From positions 3,530,832-3,594,831 of the forward strand of contig CM073200.1 of assembly GCA_037042915.1 (NCBI GenBank): DNA of 64,000 bases, written 5' to 3'. Source of the DNA: Auricularia sp. M13. Taxonomy: Eukaryota > Basidiomycota > Agaricomycetes > Auriculariales > Auriculariaceae. The notes below the pieces were generated by a model. The model made no database searches. It was not told the origin of the DNA and saw nothing but the letters and a program-made list of their open reading frames with translations. Positions 47,725-58,373 of the stretch are shown here, piece by piece (the first letter of the stretch is position 1; each line of letters starts with the position of its first letter). A program made the translations under genes and the position numbers.

Positions 47725-48464
47725 CTGCAGCGTGATGTACCAGTGTTGAAAGTTCCGATAACCTTGTATTTGCGATAGTCTCGTCTTGTGTAACACTGAA
47801 TAATTGGTAGCTGTACATCACTGCTGAGTCCATTGGACGCAGGAATGTAGAACATCTGGACATGGAAGCGCCATCAAGTTGACTGCTGCTGGCCTCGAAT
47901 AACCAGGAGGGTCACAGGAGGTCGTACAAGGAAATTTGGGCAGTGTGTCTTCGTAGTAGGAGACGAGAACACGTTGGGCATCCTTTGGCCTCGATACGTG
48001 GAGGCTGGCCAACAGCGTGAAACTGGCAGCGGCAGACGAAGTGACAAAGACCGTGCGTGGAACTTCCGACACAATAAGTATTATAGAGCATCAGCACGAA
48101 TATATTGGTCAGGAGTCTGTTGCCAATGAGCGCGTGAATGGCGGCGTTCGTTCCCATCGCCAGATACTGTAGTACAGGTCCTGGTTTGGGGGCTTTTTGC
48201 AGTTGTACAGGCAGAGCGTATCTCGTCTGCATTACGCACGCTGCTGTACTGGTAAAGTCCCGGGTCCGGCCTGCGCAGGAGAGCTGCTGGTAATCAAGAT
48301 GACATGGTGAAAGGGGGATGATGATAAAACAGTTCAACTTCAAAGTTACTCCGATCGGGAGTGGAGTCTCGACTTGGACTTTGACCGTAAACACCTGGAC
48401 TCTGCGCTCAGTTCGAGGCATCCCCCTCCTTGACTGTTGACCACGCTCCCTGAAACTTGTCTCT
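47725..48464. other. Intergenic, no gene seen
   Basis: Xylanase 3' UTR and upstream region of the DUF1772 gene. No coding evidence. Confidence 0.4.
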
Positions 48465-49064
48465 ATGGAACATCTGCCTGTATCGCGAGGGCAATACGTG
48501 GACATTGCCCGTGCCATTGGCACTGCGGGGTTGGGCATAGCAGCTGGTCAGTCACCTTGTATCCTTCAACGCTGGTGTCTAACGTTCTAATAGGCTGGAT
48601 GGGTGCCATCAGTTCTTCCTTCGTGCCCGCACTTCAGGTCCTCTCGCCGAACGACCGACTACGCGTGTGGGCAGCCTCATTCGACCGCTCTGCGCGCGTC
48701 GTCCCTCGCTCTATCATCATCTCTGCCGCATTACTGGGAAGCAGCGCATACTATGCGCAAGACGGGTTTGGCCCTGTCGGTGGCCGGAGGCGGCTTATAC
48801 TTGCGTCTGCAGCTGTAGCTGCACTCGCCGTCATCCCATTCACCATGGCAGTCATGATCCCCAACATTAAATGGCTCAAGAAGGGTCCGTGGTTTTGCTT
48901 ATTCAGCGTCGATCCTTACTCAGCAGCTATTAGAACTGCACGCAGGCAACGCAGGACATGAAACAGACGCTGCCATCCGCCGCTGGAAACGACAACACAA
49001 ATTCCGGAGCTTCCTCGTGACTAGCGCATACATTGCTGCGATTGTCGAGCTGCTATCCTCCTGA
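48465..49064 (+). CDS. DUF1772 (anthrone-oxygenase-like) membrane protein
   Basis: Three exons give about 165 residues: MEHLPVSRGQYVDIARAIGT, GWMGAISSSFVPALQVLSPN, SIIISAALLGSSAYYAQDGF, RLILASAAVAALAVIPFTMA, VMIPNIKWLKK, then ELHAGNAGHETDAAIRRWKR and SFLVTSAYIAAIVELLSS-stop. Four hydrophobic segments and the motif PFTxxVMxPNxxWL place it in DUF1772, which also covers anthrone oxygenases of fungal polyketide clusters. No polyketide genes are nearby, so a role in secondary metabolism is not supported. Introns join in phase. Confidence 0.75.
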
Positions 49065-49728
49065 AGCCACTCTGGAAGCCTGGTGTAGCAGTCTGCAGAT
49101 GGACTATGCTGAATCGACTCGCGTTGATCGTGATTATCCTTGTTCGCAGTGCGTACCGACAATCTCGACGTCACTGCGCCTACACGATAGGCGGACAAGG
49201 CACGCCAAATGGCAGCAGAGCAATGACTGACGTTTGTGGGCTTACCTACCCTGGCCAGAAAGTAGGGCCCATCTCAGTAAATGCAACTGCCCAGCCCTCT
49301 CATCCCCGGTGTGCACATGAGCTGACGGATCGTTGGACCTTCCCCACCCTTTAAGCTTTATCATCGCACGGCACATCCATGTGCCTGTGTATGTGTGTAG
49401 TCTGCAAGTTACAGTAAGCAACAGTCGGATAGTCGTCGTTGTCAGTACTTTATTCTCTGGTTCCTGTATTTCAGCAAGGTCGACTTCACCGAGATACGTA
49501 TGCTAATGTACAGTATCATGTTCGAGGTTGTGCTGGGCATCCTCCTGCGCTTGATCGCGCATCGAAAGCTCACATAAATCAAGCTGCGCGTTGTGATGGC
49601 CAACCCCGCGAGACCACATGATCATCGCCCCCATCGTTCTAACTCACCCAACCTATTAAAAGGCACCCCCTGGCAACAATGGATTCTCCCGTCCTCGCCC
49701 CCTTGGTCGATATCCCGGCACGCCTGCG
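49065..49728. other. Intergenic with lipase promoter
   Basis: No gene. TATTAAAAG at 49654-49662 lies about 70 nt before the lipase ATG and is a likely TATA-type element. Confidence 0.45.
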
Positions 49729-50983
49729 ATGCGTTCGCTGTTCCTTTCTGCGGCTTTTCTTTTTTCTTCTGTACGGGCAGCGGCGCTCGTAGGGCGCGAT
49801 GCTAAGCCGGTTTCCTTGTCCGCTCCTCAAATCGAGAGCTTCCACCCATACACATACTATGCGGCAGCGGCGTACTGTCCTGCCAACGAGACGCTGAACT
49901 GGGGTTGCGGTGGTGAGCACGCTCGTACAGTTCTTACTCAGTTCCTCACTGTTTGATACAGAGAATTGTGATCAATCCCCGAGCTTCACGCCAGTTGCCT
50001 CTGGAGGTGACGGCAACGCTGTTCAATTCTGTATGCGCATCCGCCTTGTTCTGTGAAACTAGTTGCTAATTCCACCGCAGGGTATGTCGGATACGACAAG
50101 GTCCTTGAATCCGCCATCGTCGCTCACCAAGGGACGGATCCCACCAAATTGTGCGTCCGTTTACTTTTGTGGGCACGCCCAGCTCTCTGACGCGATAGCG
50201 TGCAGCCTTTCTGTTCTCACGGACCTGAAATTCATCCTCACTGCCTTACCAAAGGAATCGTTTGATGGCGTTCCCGACGACGTCCTCGTCCATTCAGGAT
50301 TCCTTGAACAGCATGCCACGTACGCGTCCTGCTACACACTCGAGACTCCTGGATCCTCATAGCAACTGCAGCACGGCCCCAGAAGTGCTTTCCGCGCTCA
50401 ACACGACACTTGCCAAGTTTAACACGGACAAAGTAACCTTTATCGGTCATTCCCTCGGTGCGGTTATCTGAAGTCAGGATTGTTTGAGCTTGTCGCTTAA
50501 CAAGGTCTCTTCAGGCGGTGCATTGGCTCTCCTCGACGCAGTGTACTTCCGCATCCTGATGCCTGATGTCCAGATTCAGGTTCGCACCTTCGGGATGCCT
50601 CGGGTACGCGGTACCGTACATTGAAAGATTGTTTAAATCGCTGAACCCCTTGACAGGTTGGCAACCCAGAGTTCGCAGCGTGGGTGGATGAGCACATTCC
50701 CAACCTCATCCGTGTTACCAACAAGAAGGACCCAATCCCGATCGTCCCGGGCCGTGGATTGGGTTTCGCGCATCCTTCGCATGAGGTTCACATTCGCAAG
50801 AGCGACGAAGAATGGGTCTTTTGCTCTGGGCAGGACAACGATTCGCCGGGCTGCTCTATCGATGACACGCCGAACGTCCTCTTTTCCAACGTGCTCAACC
50901 ATATGGGCCCGTACAACGACATCTGGATGGGGGCGTGCTGGATCAACGGCAAACGCGAGCTCGAGGTAACGCGTGTGCAATAA
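49729..50983 (+). CDS. Secreted class 3 lipase
   Basis: Extracellular triacylglycerol lipase or feruloyl-esterase-A-like hydrolase. Signal peptide MRSLFLSAAFLFSSVRAAA; then IESFHPYTYYAAAAYCP, NWGCG-ENCDQSPSF, YVGYDKVLESAIVAHQGTDP, DDVLVHSGFLEQHAT, SALNTTLAKFNTDKVTFIGH, nucleophile GHSLGGALALLDA (intron inside LG/G), VRTFGMPRVGNPEFAAWVDE, catalytic Asp in NKKDPIPIVP, His in HPSHEVHI. C-terminus has paired cysteines (WVFCSG, DSPGCSIDD) and ends LEVTRVQ-stop. About 300 residues, eight exons, all keyed to the known fungal class 3 layout. ATG chosen directly before the hydrophobic leader. Confidence 0.9.
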
Positions 50984-51315
50984 GGTGCACATGCTTGGAT
51001 TTCTTGGTCACGAGGGGTTTCTTTTTTTTCGCCTTCGCTTCTACTTAACTTATGGATACTCTTTTTATTCGGCTGTACATAGCAATGCTAGCTTCGCTCT
51101 CTGCCGCATGACGATGTTGCAAGACAATCTGGCATTCGTCCGGATATGGTAGATCGCGAGCGCGGAAGGGGCCGGCAAAATCGCGGCGGCGCGTTGACCT
51201 CATTGCTGTACTCCCACCTCGTTTTGTACAAACCTCCGCGCAAGAGCTCGTTCAGCATCCCACGATTCCCCCGCACATTGCACATTTGCGTATCTTGAAT
51301 TTCCGTCCCACAGCA
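50984..51315. other. Short intergenic, lipase 3' UTR and SMR promoter
   Basis: 332 bp with a T-run at about 51020; nothing else recognised. Confidence 0.4.
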
Positions 51316-53490
51316 ATGGCAACCATTACAGTGGAAGATCTCACGGTGCGTGGTTGTCGTAGCACCGACGCGCCGTGAGCTCATGGCGCTTCTGCTGCCC
51401 ATACGCTGAGCAGGTCAAATACTCTGGACTCGACAGCTCGCTTATAGCAGCACTTCTGGGCGAATACGACGCGCGCAAGCCGAACGAACTAGCAGCGCTC
51501 GAGTCACAGCTGAGCGCCTTGCACCTCGATTACCAACTCCATCACAACGATGCTGCGGCGTACTCTAGCACGTCTGAGCGAGCCTGCTATCCGGACATCG
51601 ACGAGGAGCACTGCAGCGAATTCACGACACCCGACTTGTCGGAAACCTCGTCCACGTCGACGCCGCCGCCGGACGCCATGCTCAAATTCCTCGAGACGGC
51701 ATTCCCTAATCTTGCTCCGGAAAAGCTCGAGCTCAAGATAGCTGAATATTCCGACATTCAAACAGCCGTCGAGTCCATTCTATCCGAAGAGTACATCCGT
51801 GAGCTGGCAGAACGTGGTCTCGAAGAGGACGGCACTGCGTTGCCTCCGCCGCTCTGGATAGACGTGCCTGCGCGCGGCCAGAAGAAAAAGAAGCCACCCA
51901 AAGGACGGACGATCGTGCTCTCCGATGTGCGCAAGCAGTCGCTCGTTCCCACACCCTCTGCTGTCAGGACTTCCACACCGCCGCCAAATCCTACTCCTAC
52001 CGCCGTGGTTCGGCGCGCTATGGAAGAGTCTCCCTGGGTTCGCCTGGACTCCATTGCCATGCGCATGGTCGAGCTACTTCCGTCCGCCACGCCCGCCACC
52101 TTCCTGTCTGCGTTCCACTCGCCAAGTCATCCATCGCCTGCCGCAGGTCTGCGGACTGCTCTGGGCGGCCTCGTCTCCAAATTCCGCCTTCCCCCGCCTG
52201 TCCCAGAGACCGTTCGCTTCCTGTTGGAAACCTTCCCGACAGAGGACTTCACTCAAGATCAACACGCCGAGATAGAGGATGTGTCGCTGCGCGACGACGC
52301 GGCGCTCTGTCTGCGCGCAGCTGGTGGACGCTTAGACGCCGCTATCGATATCTTGTCCATTCTGCGGGATCTGGCGCGTGCGCCACAATTTGGTACCGTT
52401 CATGCACAAATTGCGACATCGTCTACGCCAACCAAAGCGCCGAATCCTCTGCCTCCGCCTCGCCCCGCCCTTCCGCCTCGGTCTTTGACGGCTCCTGCCT
52501 CGCCCTCGTCCTTGCCATCTCCTAGCCCGAGGAAACCTCCCGTCAATGAATGGGTTACGGTGGGCAAGAAGCGCAAGCCACCACCTCTGCAACCCCCGCA
52601 CGCAGACTTCATCCCTGCCTATCGCGTTGGTCCAAAAAGCTCTGCAACGAGTCAGCCGCCACCCACGAGCGCTGAAGAGACCGCGCAAGAGATTGCATAT
52701 CTTAGGCGCGAGGCGCGTGCGTTACAGTCCGAAAGAAACGAAGTGAGTTGCAGTTATCGACGCTCATCATGGCACAGTCGGTGCTGATTTCGATTAGACT
52801 CTTCGTCTGGCAATGCAACATTGGAAACGGGGCAATTCGCGTAATCACGGTGGTGACGTTGCCCTATTCTACGCTGAACGCGTGAGTATTGGATATATAC
52901 GACTCTATGAGCGGCTGACAAATGCTCTCTTGAGTCCCGAGACCTGTATGATGCAGCCCGCAAGCATTCACTTGACGCGGCCAGGATCACCGTCTTACAG
53001 AAACGGTATGTGGCTATTTCTACAGATCACGATCTTCAATGCTAACGTTCAAATTTCTAGGCGCCGCACTGGCACGCAGGATGAGATCGACTTGCACGGT
53101 CTCTCAATTTCTGAATCCCAGGCCGTTGTTCTGGAAATCTTACGTGACTCTCCTCCAAACCCTGGTGCGTGTCGTTGCTTGCTGGTTACTGTCATTTGCT
53201 AATTCTCTTTGCCAGATCGACCGCTCAAAATTATCACTGGAGTTGGAAAGCACTCCGAGAACAATAATTTCAAGAGTATCCTTCAACCTGCTCTCCGCAC
53301 TCGATTAATCGACGAGGGCTGGGTGGTCGGCTGTGGGATGCTGGTCTCACTGTCCCTGGACGTCGTGTGGGGCAGACCTGAGTGTGTCGACTCCGGTTGC
53401 CTGAGCTTGCTTTCCTTTTTAGCGCTATCTCCTGCTCTCGCTGCACTTACATATTGTGGACCTGTTGTACTGCGTAGACGACACATGTAG
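51316..53490 (+). CDS. CUE-like and SMR domain protein (Cue2-type endonuclease)
   Basis: Related to yeast Cue2, the SMR-domain endonuclease that cuts mRNA at collided ribosomes. First exon MATITVEDLT at 51316, joined to VKYSGLDSSLIAALLGEYD. A CUE-like helix set follows (MLKFLETAFPNLAPEKLELK, DIQTAVESILSEEYIRELAE), a basic linker with KKKKPPKGR and VGKKRKPPP, a helical SMR N-extension (HWKRGNSRNHGGDVALFYAE, ARDLYDAARKHSLDAARITV) and the SMR domain: DEIDLHGLSISESQAVVLEI (DLHG), LKIITGVGKHSENN, LIDEGWVVGCG. The expected end DAGLTVPGRRVGQT-stop (53381) lies one frame over: a G is short in TGTGGGATG at about 53335. The raw frame instead runs to TAG at 53490. Confidence 0.83.
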
Positions 53491-53649
53491 CCGTAGCTCT
53501 ACAGTCCCTGGGATAAGCTCCATTGCTCATAATTAGAACATTCCCCATATCAATAATACACCTTCCCACATCATAACATACATATCCATAAATTTTTGAA
53601 CAGGAGCGTCAGTCAATCGCCGCGGATATTACATGTCAGCTACCAGAAC

Positions 53650-55926
53650 TCAAGGCTGCCAGGTGCCGGGTCCGAAGTTGCGTTTTCCAAGGGCTTCGTC
53701 GATGATGCGCATCATGGCCAGCAATTTCTCGTCTTCAAGTCTCTTAGCAACCACCTGAACTCCAACGGGTAAACCGTGCATCTCCTGCGCGTTATAGATC
53801 GGTGACGTCTTGAGATATAGTTCACGCTCGACTGTATAGGAACTGCAAGGCGCCGCAAGCCACTCCGGCGTGAGAGCGTCCTTCTTGGCGTCCACATGCG
53901 TGACCGGAATATGGCCAACGGGATCTGGGACCATAAATCATGATATCATGGCGCCTCGGGTAATTGTATACGCACAGTCAAGGATGTTGTACACCGCCGT
54001 GGCTGCTGCCATCGGGGCGACCATGGCCGACTGACTGTATATCACTATGAGACGTTTCTCCATTGTTGTCGTCGATGAGATCGACGCACCCATGCTTGAC
54101 AGCGGGAACAGCTATTCCCGGGGCAATGATGCCATCGAAATTGCCTTGTTCCCATACCTTGGAGGCATGGTTCAGGAGTAGCTGCGAACATGCAGGGAGT
54201 TCCGCGCACCTCCTTGTGCCAAAGCTTCCTGAGTTCATCTCGAGCCACGGTAATTCTGAAGTACTCTGCGACACTCTTGGCCCTGGTCTCCGACAGGAGG
54301 GTGCGGAAGTTACTGTCACCAGTGAGAGTTTCACTGAGCCAACCCACGAACGACTTGAGGAACCCTTGAAAAGTCTCAGGGCCATATAATATCCGGGAAT
54401 TTGTCGTACCTGGTAACCTAGTGCCGAGGAGCGTGACGAAGAGGCCTTTCTCCTATGGTCTAGTTATATACCAGGAGACTTCCACTGGAATAAACGCACG
54501 GTAGGTTCGGAACCAATAGGGGCCTGGATAGTACTATATCCATCAGCAGAGCTGAGGCCGACGAAGATGTTCAACGCTTGGCCAATGAGGGGCGGCTCGA
54601 ACGCGACGACCTCATGACCCGCCGCCGCGAGCGCGGCAACAGTTTCCAGAACCGCCCGCTCACAGGCAGGGGAGGTCCGGATGTAGTTATCAGCGGTGTA
54701 ATAGCCAAAGCGGAGTCTCCGAGGGAGAGTGATGTCGCGGTAGAGAATGGGATTGATCGTTTCCCAGGGTGCGTCAGAGCGACCGAGCGCCACGCGTGCC
54801 CAGATATCAAGATCCTGCACGCTGCGGGCCATGGGACCCGCAACAATGGTGAGAGCTTCAAATCCTGGGCAGGTGTCTGGACGCCGTGCGAAGTCAGTGT
54901 GCAGGTGTAGAAGGAAATTCAAGTGAGATACTCACGGCGCTCGCCGTCGTGGGTAACGCGGAATGCGCTTGGCTTGAGCGAGTAGAATCCAGTGAAAGAG
55001 GCTGGGATGCGCAGACTGCCAGCAATGTCTGTTCCGATGCCTAAGGCGCTTGAGTCTGTGGCAAGCGCTGCGGCCTCTCCTCCTGACGAGCCACCAGGAG
55101 TGCGCTTCTCGTCCCACGGGCTCTTTGTAACGCCCCATAACGGGTTTGAGCATTCGATCGTGAAACTGTGATGGGGACTGAGAACCTAGCGCAATTCCGG
55201 TGAGTGCTTGCTCACATAGTCTGTGGAACATTGGTCTTCGCGATGAGAATAGCACCTTCAGCCCTCAACAGTTTCACAATCTGCAAACAAGACTCAGCCA
55301 CGGCCAGTTATCATCGGATAAGAAAGGGACACGGACGCCGGCGTCTTCAGTCGCGACATCGTTTGCCCAACTGCCATAGCCGCAGGAGGTCGCAAGGCCA
55401 GCAACTTTGACTGCAATCATGACCCTTGAGCAAGGAGACCGATGATCTGTCGGAGGGAGCAGACGGCGTACATTGGTCCTTGACGGTGAGAGGCACACCA
55501 TGTAGGCGCCCTTGGATCGTCTTCGTCCTCGCGAATTCGGCGTCGAGCGCATCTGCCTCGGCGATCGCCTCCTTGAAGCGCACTGTGCTCGCTCCAGCAT
55601 CTGCATTTCAACAATCGCATTCGACGTACCTTCCGTCAGGCAATTCAGGCGGGACTGCACGAGTGCGGCGCGACGGATGTATGCTCTGACGACTGCGCCA
55701 GCCGTCCACTGTCCAGACGCGATCTGCTGTACGATTTCGCCGGCTAGAGGAACAATTAATAAGAGCTGGCGGTCGTGGTCCCTGACATACCAGTCGCACG
55801 CAGATACGCTTCGTCGCTCGACGTCGAGAGCCCGGCGGCCTGAAGACCCTCGTCGACGGCTTTGGTGCGTTGGTCTTGCTTTGCAAGTGCGTTCAGCTTC
55901 CAAGCTGGGTCGGTGAATGGCCACAT
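53650..55926 (-). CDS. Amidase-signature hydrolase (acetamidase/FAAH-like)
   Basis: Ser-cisSer-Lys amidase that hydrolyses small or fatty acid amides. Start MWPFTDPAWKLNALAKQDQR at 55926; IVQQIASGQWTAGAVVRAYI, RLNCLTEVRFKEAIAEADAL, catalytic Lys in GRLHGVPLTVKDQ, AKTNVPQTM, KRTPGGSSGGEAAALATDSS (cis-Ser), GIGTDIAGSLRIPASFTGFY (nucleophile Ser), FEALTIVAGPMARSVQDLDI, and a C-terminus MHGLPVGVQVVAKRLEDEKL with NFGPGTWQP-stop at 53650. At least eleven exons, about 560 residues, typical. All triad residues are in frame. No signal peptide; probably cytosolic or lipid-droplet associated. A TATAAGC lies about 80 nt upstream. Confidence 0.9.
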
Positions 55927-56549
55927 GAATACGGATGCTTGTAAAGAGCTCTGGGGAGGGCTTATCACAGCGAGAGAGGCGGAACGAGGCCCAGGACTGT
56001 TGTGCTTATATCACTTGTCGTGCAGTGGCATATCAATCGCCGTGGTTCTCCTGCTTCGAGCGTCTGGTGCACTGATACTGCGCGTCAAGATAGACTGCTA
56101 AGATTTGCAGGATCCGGTGCAACCATCGTGACATGGTGTAGACCAGGGTGGGAAGGGATCCGTTCGGAAAGGAGGAGGTTTTGATACCGCGAACTGCCGG
56201 GATACTCTGGGATACTCGGCTCGGATTACTCTGGGATACTCTGCTCAGATCTCAAAGTATCTTATCCCCTAGTCCTCGAGGTGTCGTAATGCATCATGGC
56301 TTGACTTGGAATAAATTTGTATCAGGTCCATAGAATATCCTGACAGATAAGCCCTAGGGACTCCCATCTCACAGCGGGCACTCTCAGTCCGTGGAACGGC
56401 TCGATTCTATGATTATAGCTTAGTATCCTGGGTGCCACGATAAGCCAGAATAATTGTCAGGTGTGTTATACATCGGCAGTTATTATCCGTAAACACCGAG
56501 TCGATCGGCTTTGGTCGCCGAACGCCGGGCCCCTCTTCGCAGCTCTGTC
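55927..56549. other. Divergent intergenic, amidase and carrier promoters
   Basis: TATAAGC for the amidase at 56004-56010 (minus). A small direct-repeat patch lies at 56199-56245. No gene. Confidence 0.5.
56199..56245 (+). repeat. GGGATACTCTG short tandem repeats
   Basis: GGGATACTCT, GGGATACTCG, GGATTACTCT and GGGATACTCT occur almost back to back, separated by GCTC or nothing. It lies in the divergent spacer between amidase and mitochondrial carrier. Confidence 0.7.
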
Positions 56550-58102
56550 ATGGCGCGTCCGCTCTCGACGCCGGAAAGCTTCCTCTGTGGCGGTCTGGCT
56601 GCATGTGTAGCAGTGCGTGTTATGCATTTATATTACTCGCTCTAACGCGTCCTTCTAGGTCACCATTTCCAATCCGTGAGTCCTGCACTCTTCGACGTCG
56701 CGGCTGTCGCTGAGCAGCGCTTGCAGGGCGGAGGTGGCCAAGACGCGAATGCAGTTGCAAGGCGAGCTGGTTAAAGGTGGCGGCCCGAAAGTGTACAAGA
56801 ACGCGATAGACGTGCTCGTCAAGACCTACCGCAACGAGGGCATCCGCGGTGTCCAGCGCGGTCTCGGGCCTGCAGTACGCGTCGACCATTGCACCATGCC
56901 CTGCCTTTGACCACGCTCCTCTCTCTGCAACAGTACGTCTACCAGGTGCGCTCTACTCGCTATATAGCTTCTCGCCTCACTAAGCCTTCCGCGCAGGCCC
57001 TGCTAAACGGCTCGCGTCTTGGTGCGTCGCGTCGCGTGATTAGAATCCCTGACCTAACTTGTTTACGCTCCAGGCTTCTATGAGGCTTTCCGGCGACAAT
57101 TCAACCGCCTTGCAAGCGCGCCTGCTGAGCGGCAACTTGCAAGCACTTCCATCGCTGCCGGCGCAGCGTCTGGGATCGTGGGAGGTCAGTATCGAGTCCA
57201 CGCTCTCATATAAAGCATTGCATTGGCTCACCTCCTCTCAGCCATGCTCGGAAACCCGCTATTTCTCATAAAAGCACGGATGCAGGTGCAGCAACATCTG
57301 GCTTGCGCAATCCCCTCTGTCTTTTGCTCACCAATCACGCCCAGGCGTACTCTCCATCACTCCCCGTTGGCACACAGCACTACTACAAGTCATCTATAGA
57401 CGCACTTTCTACTATCGTTCGCGCCGAAGGTCCTCGGGGACTTGCTCGAGGCATCGACGCTGCCATTCTGCGCACGGCCATGGGCTCGTCCGTGCAGATA
57501 CCGAGCTACACGCTTGCAAAAACCCAGCTTGTCGACAACGGCATCCTGAGTGCGGATAGCCCTTGGACGTACTTGGCAAGCAGCAGCTTTTCCGGGATTT
57601 GCACAGTGGGTTTCTCCCCGGCACTGAATGCAGCGTTTGCCTCTGACATCGAATCCTTAGTGTATCGTGATGCAGCCTGCAGATACGGTCAGTACATCGC
57701 TATATAGCCTGGTTTGTGCCCTGCTAACTTTTGAGAAATGTCGGACAGGCGCTGACAAGAGTCTACAACCAACCGACACAAGTGCTCCCTAACGGACGGA
57801 CTGTCGGCCTGCTATACAAGAACCCCATTGACTGCTTGTGGAAAACATTACAAACGGAGGGTCCATTTGGTTGGTATAAAGGTATGTAGCTCGTTATCAC
57901 ATTCAAGCTTCCTCTCACGCGCTTCGCAGGCTCGACAGCGCATTTCCTGCGGATTGCACCAGTTCGTAGCAGTGCTGCTCGCACTACACCCGTCAGATTT
58001 TGACCACATTCACAGCATACGATAGTTACGCTCACGGCCAACGAGTTCATAATCAAGATGTATCGGTATCTGCGCGACGGGCCTCCTACAGAGGACATCT
58101 AA
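56550..58102 (+). CDS. OAC1: Mitochondrial oxaloacetate/dicarboxylate carrier (Oac1-like)
   Basis: Inner-membrane carrier for oxaloacetate, sulfate and alpha-isopropylmalate in yeast Oac1. ATG at 56550 (MARPLSTPESFLCGGLAACV). Three carrier signatures: NPAEVAKTRMQLQG, NPLFLIKARMQ and QPADTALTRVYNQ, the last from a 27-nt micro-exon. Others: NEGIRGVQRGLGPAYVYQ, LNGSRLGFYEAFRRQFNRL, YYKSSIDALSTIVRAEGPRG, KNPIDCLWKTLQTEGPFGWY, STAHFLRIAPHTIVTLTANE, and the end YRYLRDGPPTEDI-stop at 58102. Ten or more exons, all in phase, about 315 residues. RLGFYEAFR and TAHFLRIAPHT are typical of the Oac1 branch rather than of the phosphate or ADP carriers. Confidence 0.88.
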
Positions 58103-58373
58103 TACCAGCGTTCCTCCGCTGCGACTCCATCCATTAGATGCTCACCAGTAGAACAACTCCATTGCCCATCTAATGCCCATACGCAAAACGTCATATCCAT
58201 ATCACATAGCAAACGAGAAGGGAAAAAAATCGTGAACGACATACGGCAAGCAAACGGGGTGGTACATCATGATCTGTGACAACATGGGACGGACATGGCA
58301 GCGCACAGCAAGACAGCGAAAAAGAAGCAAACAAGGCTACGGAGTGCTCATACATAGTGTGGTTCAAGTGTCC

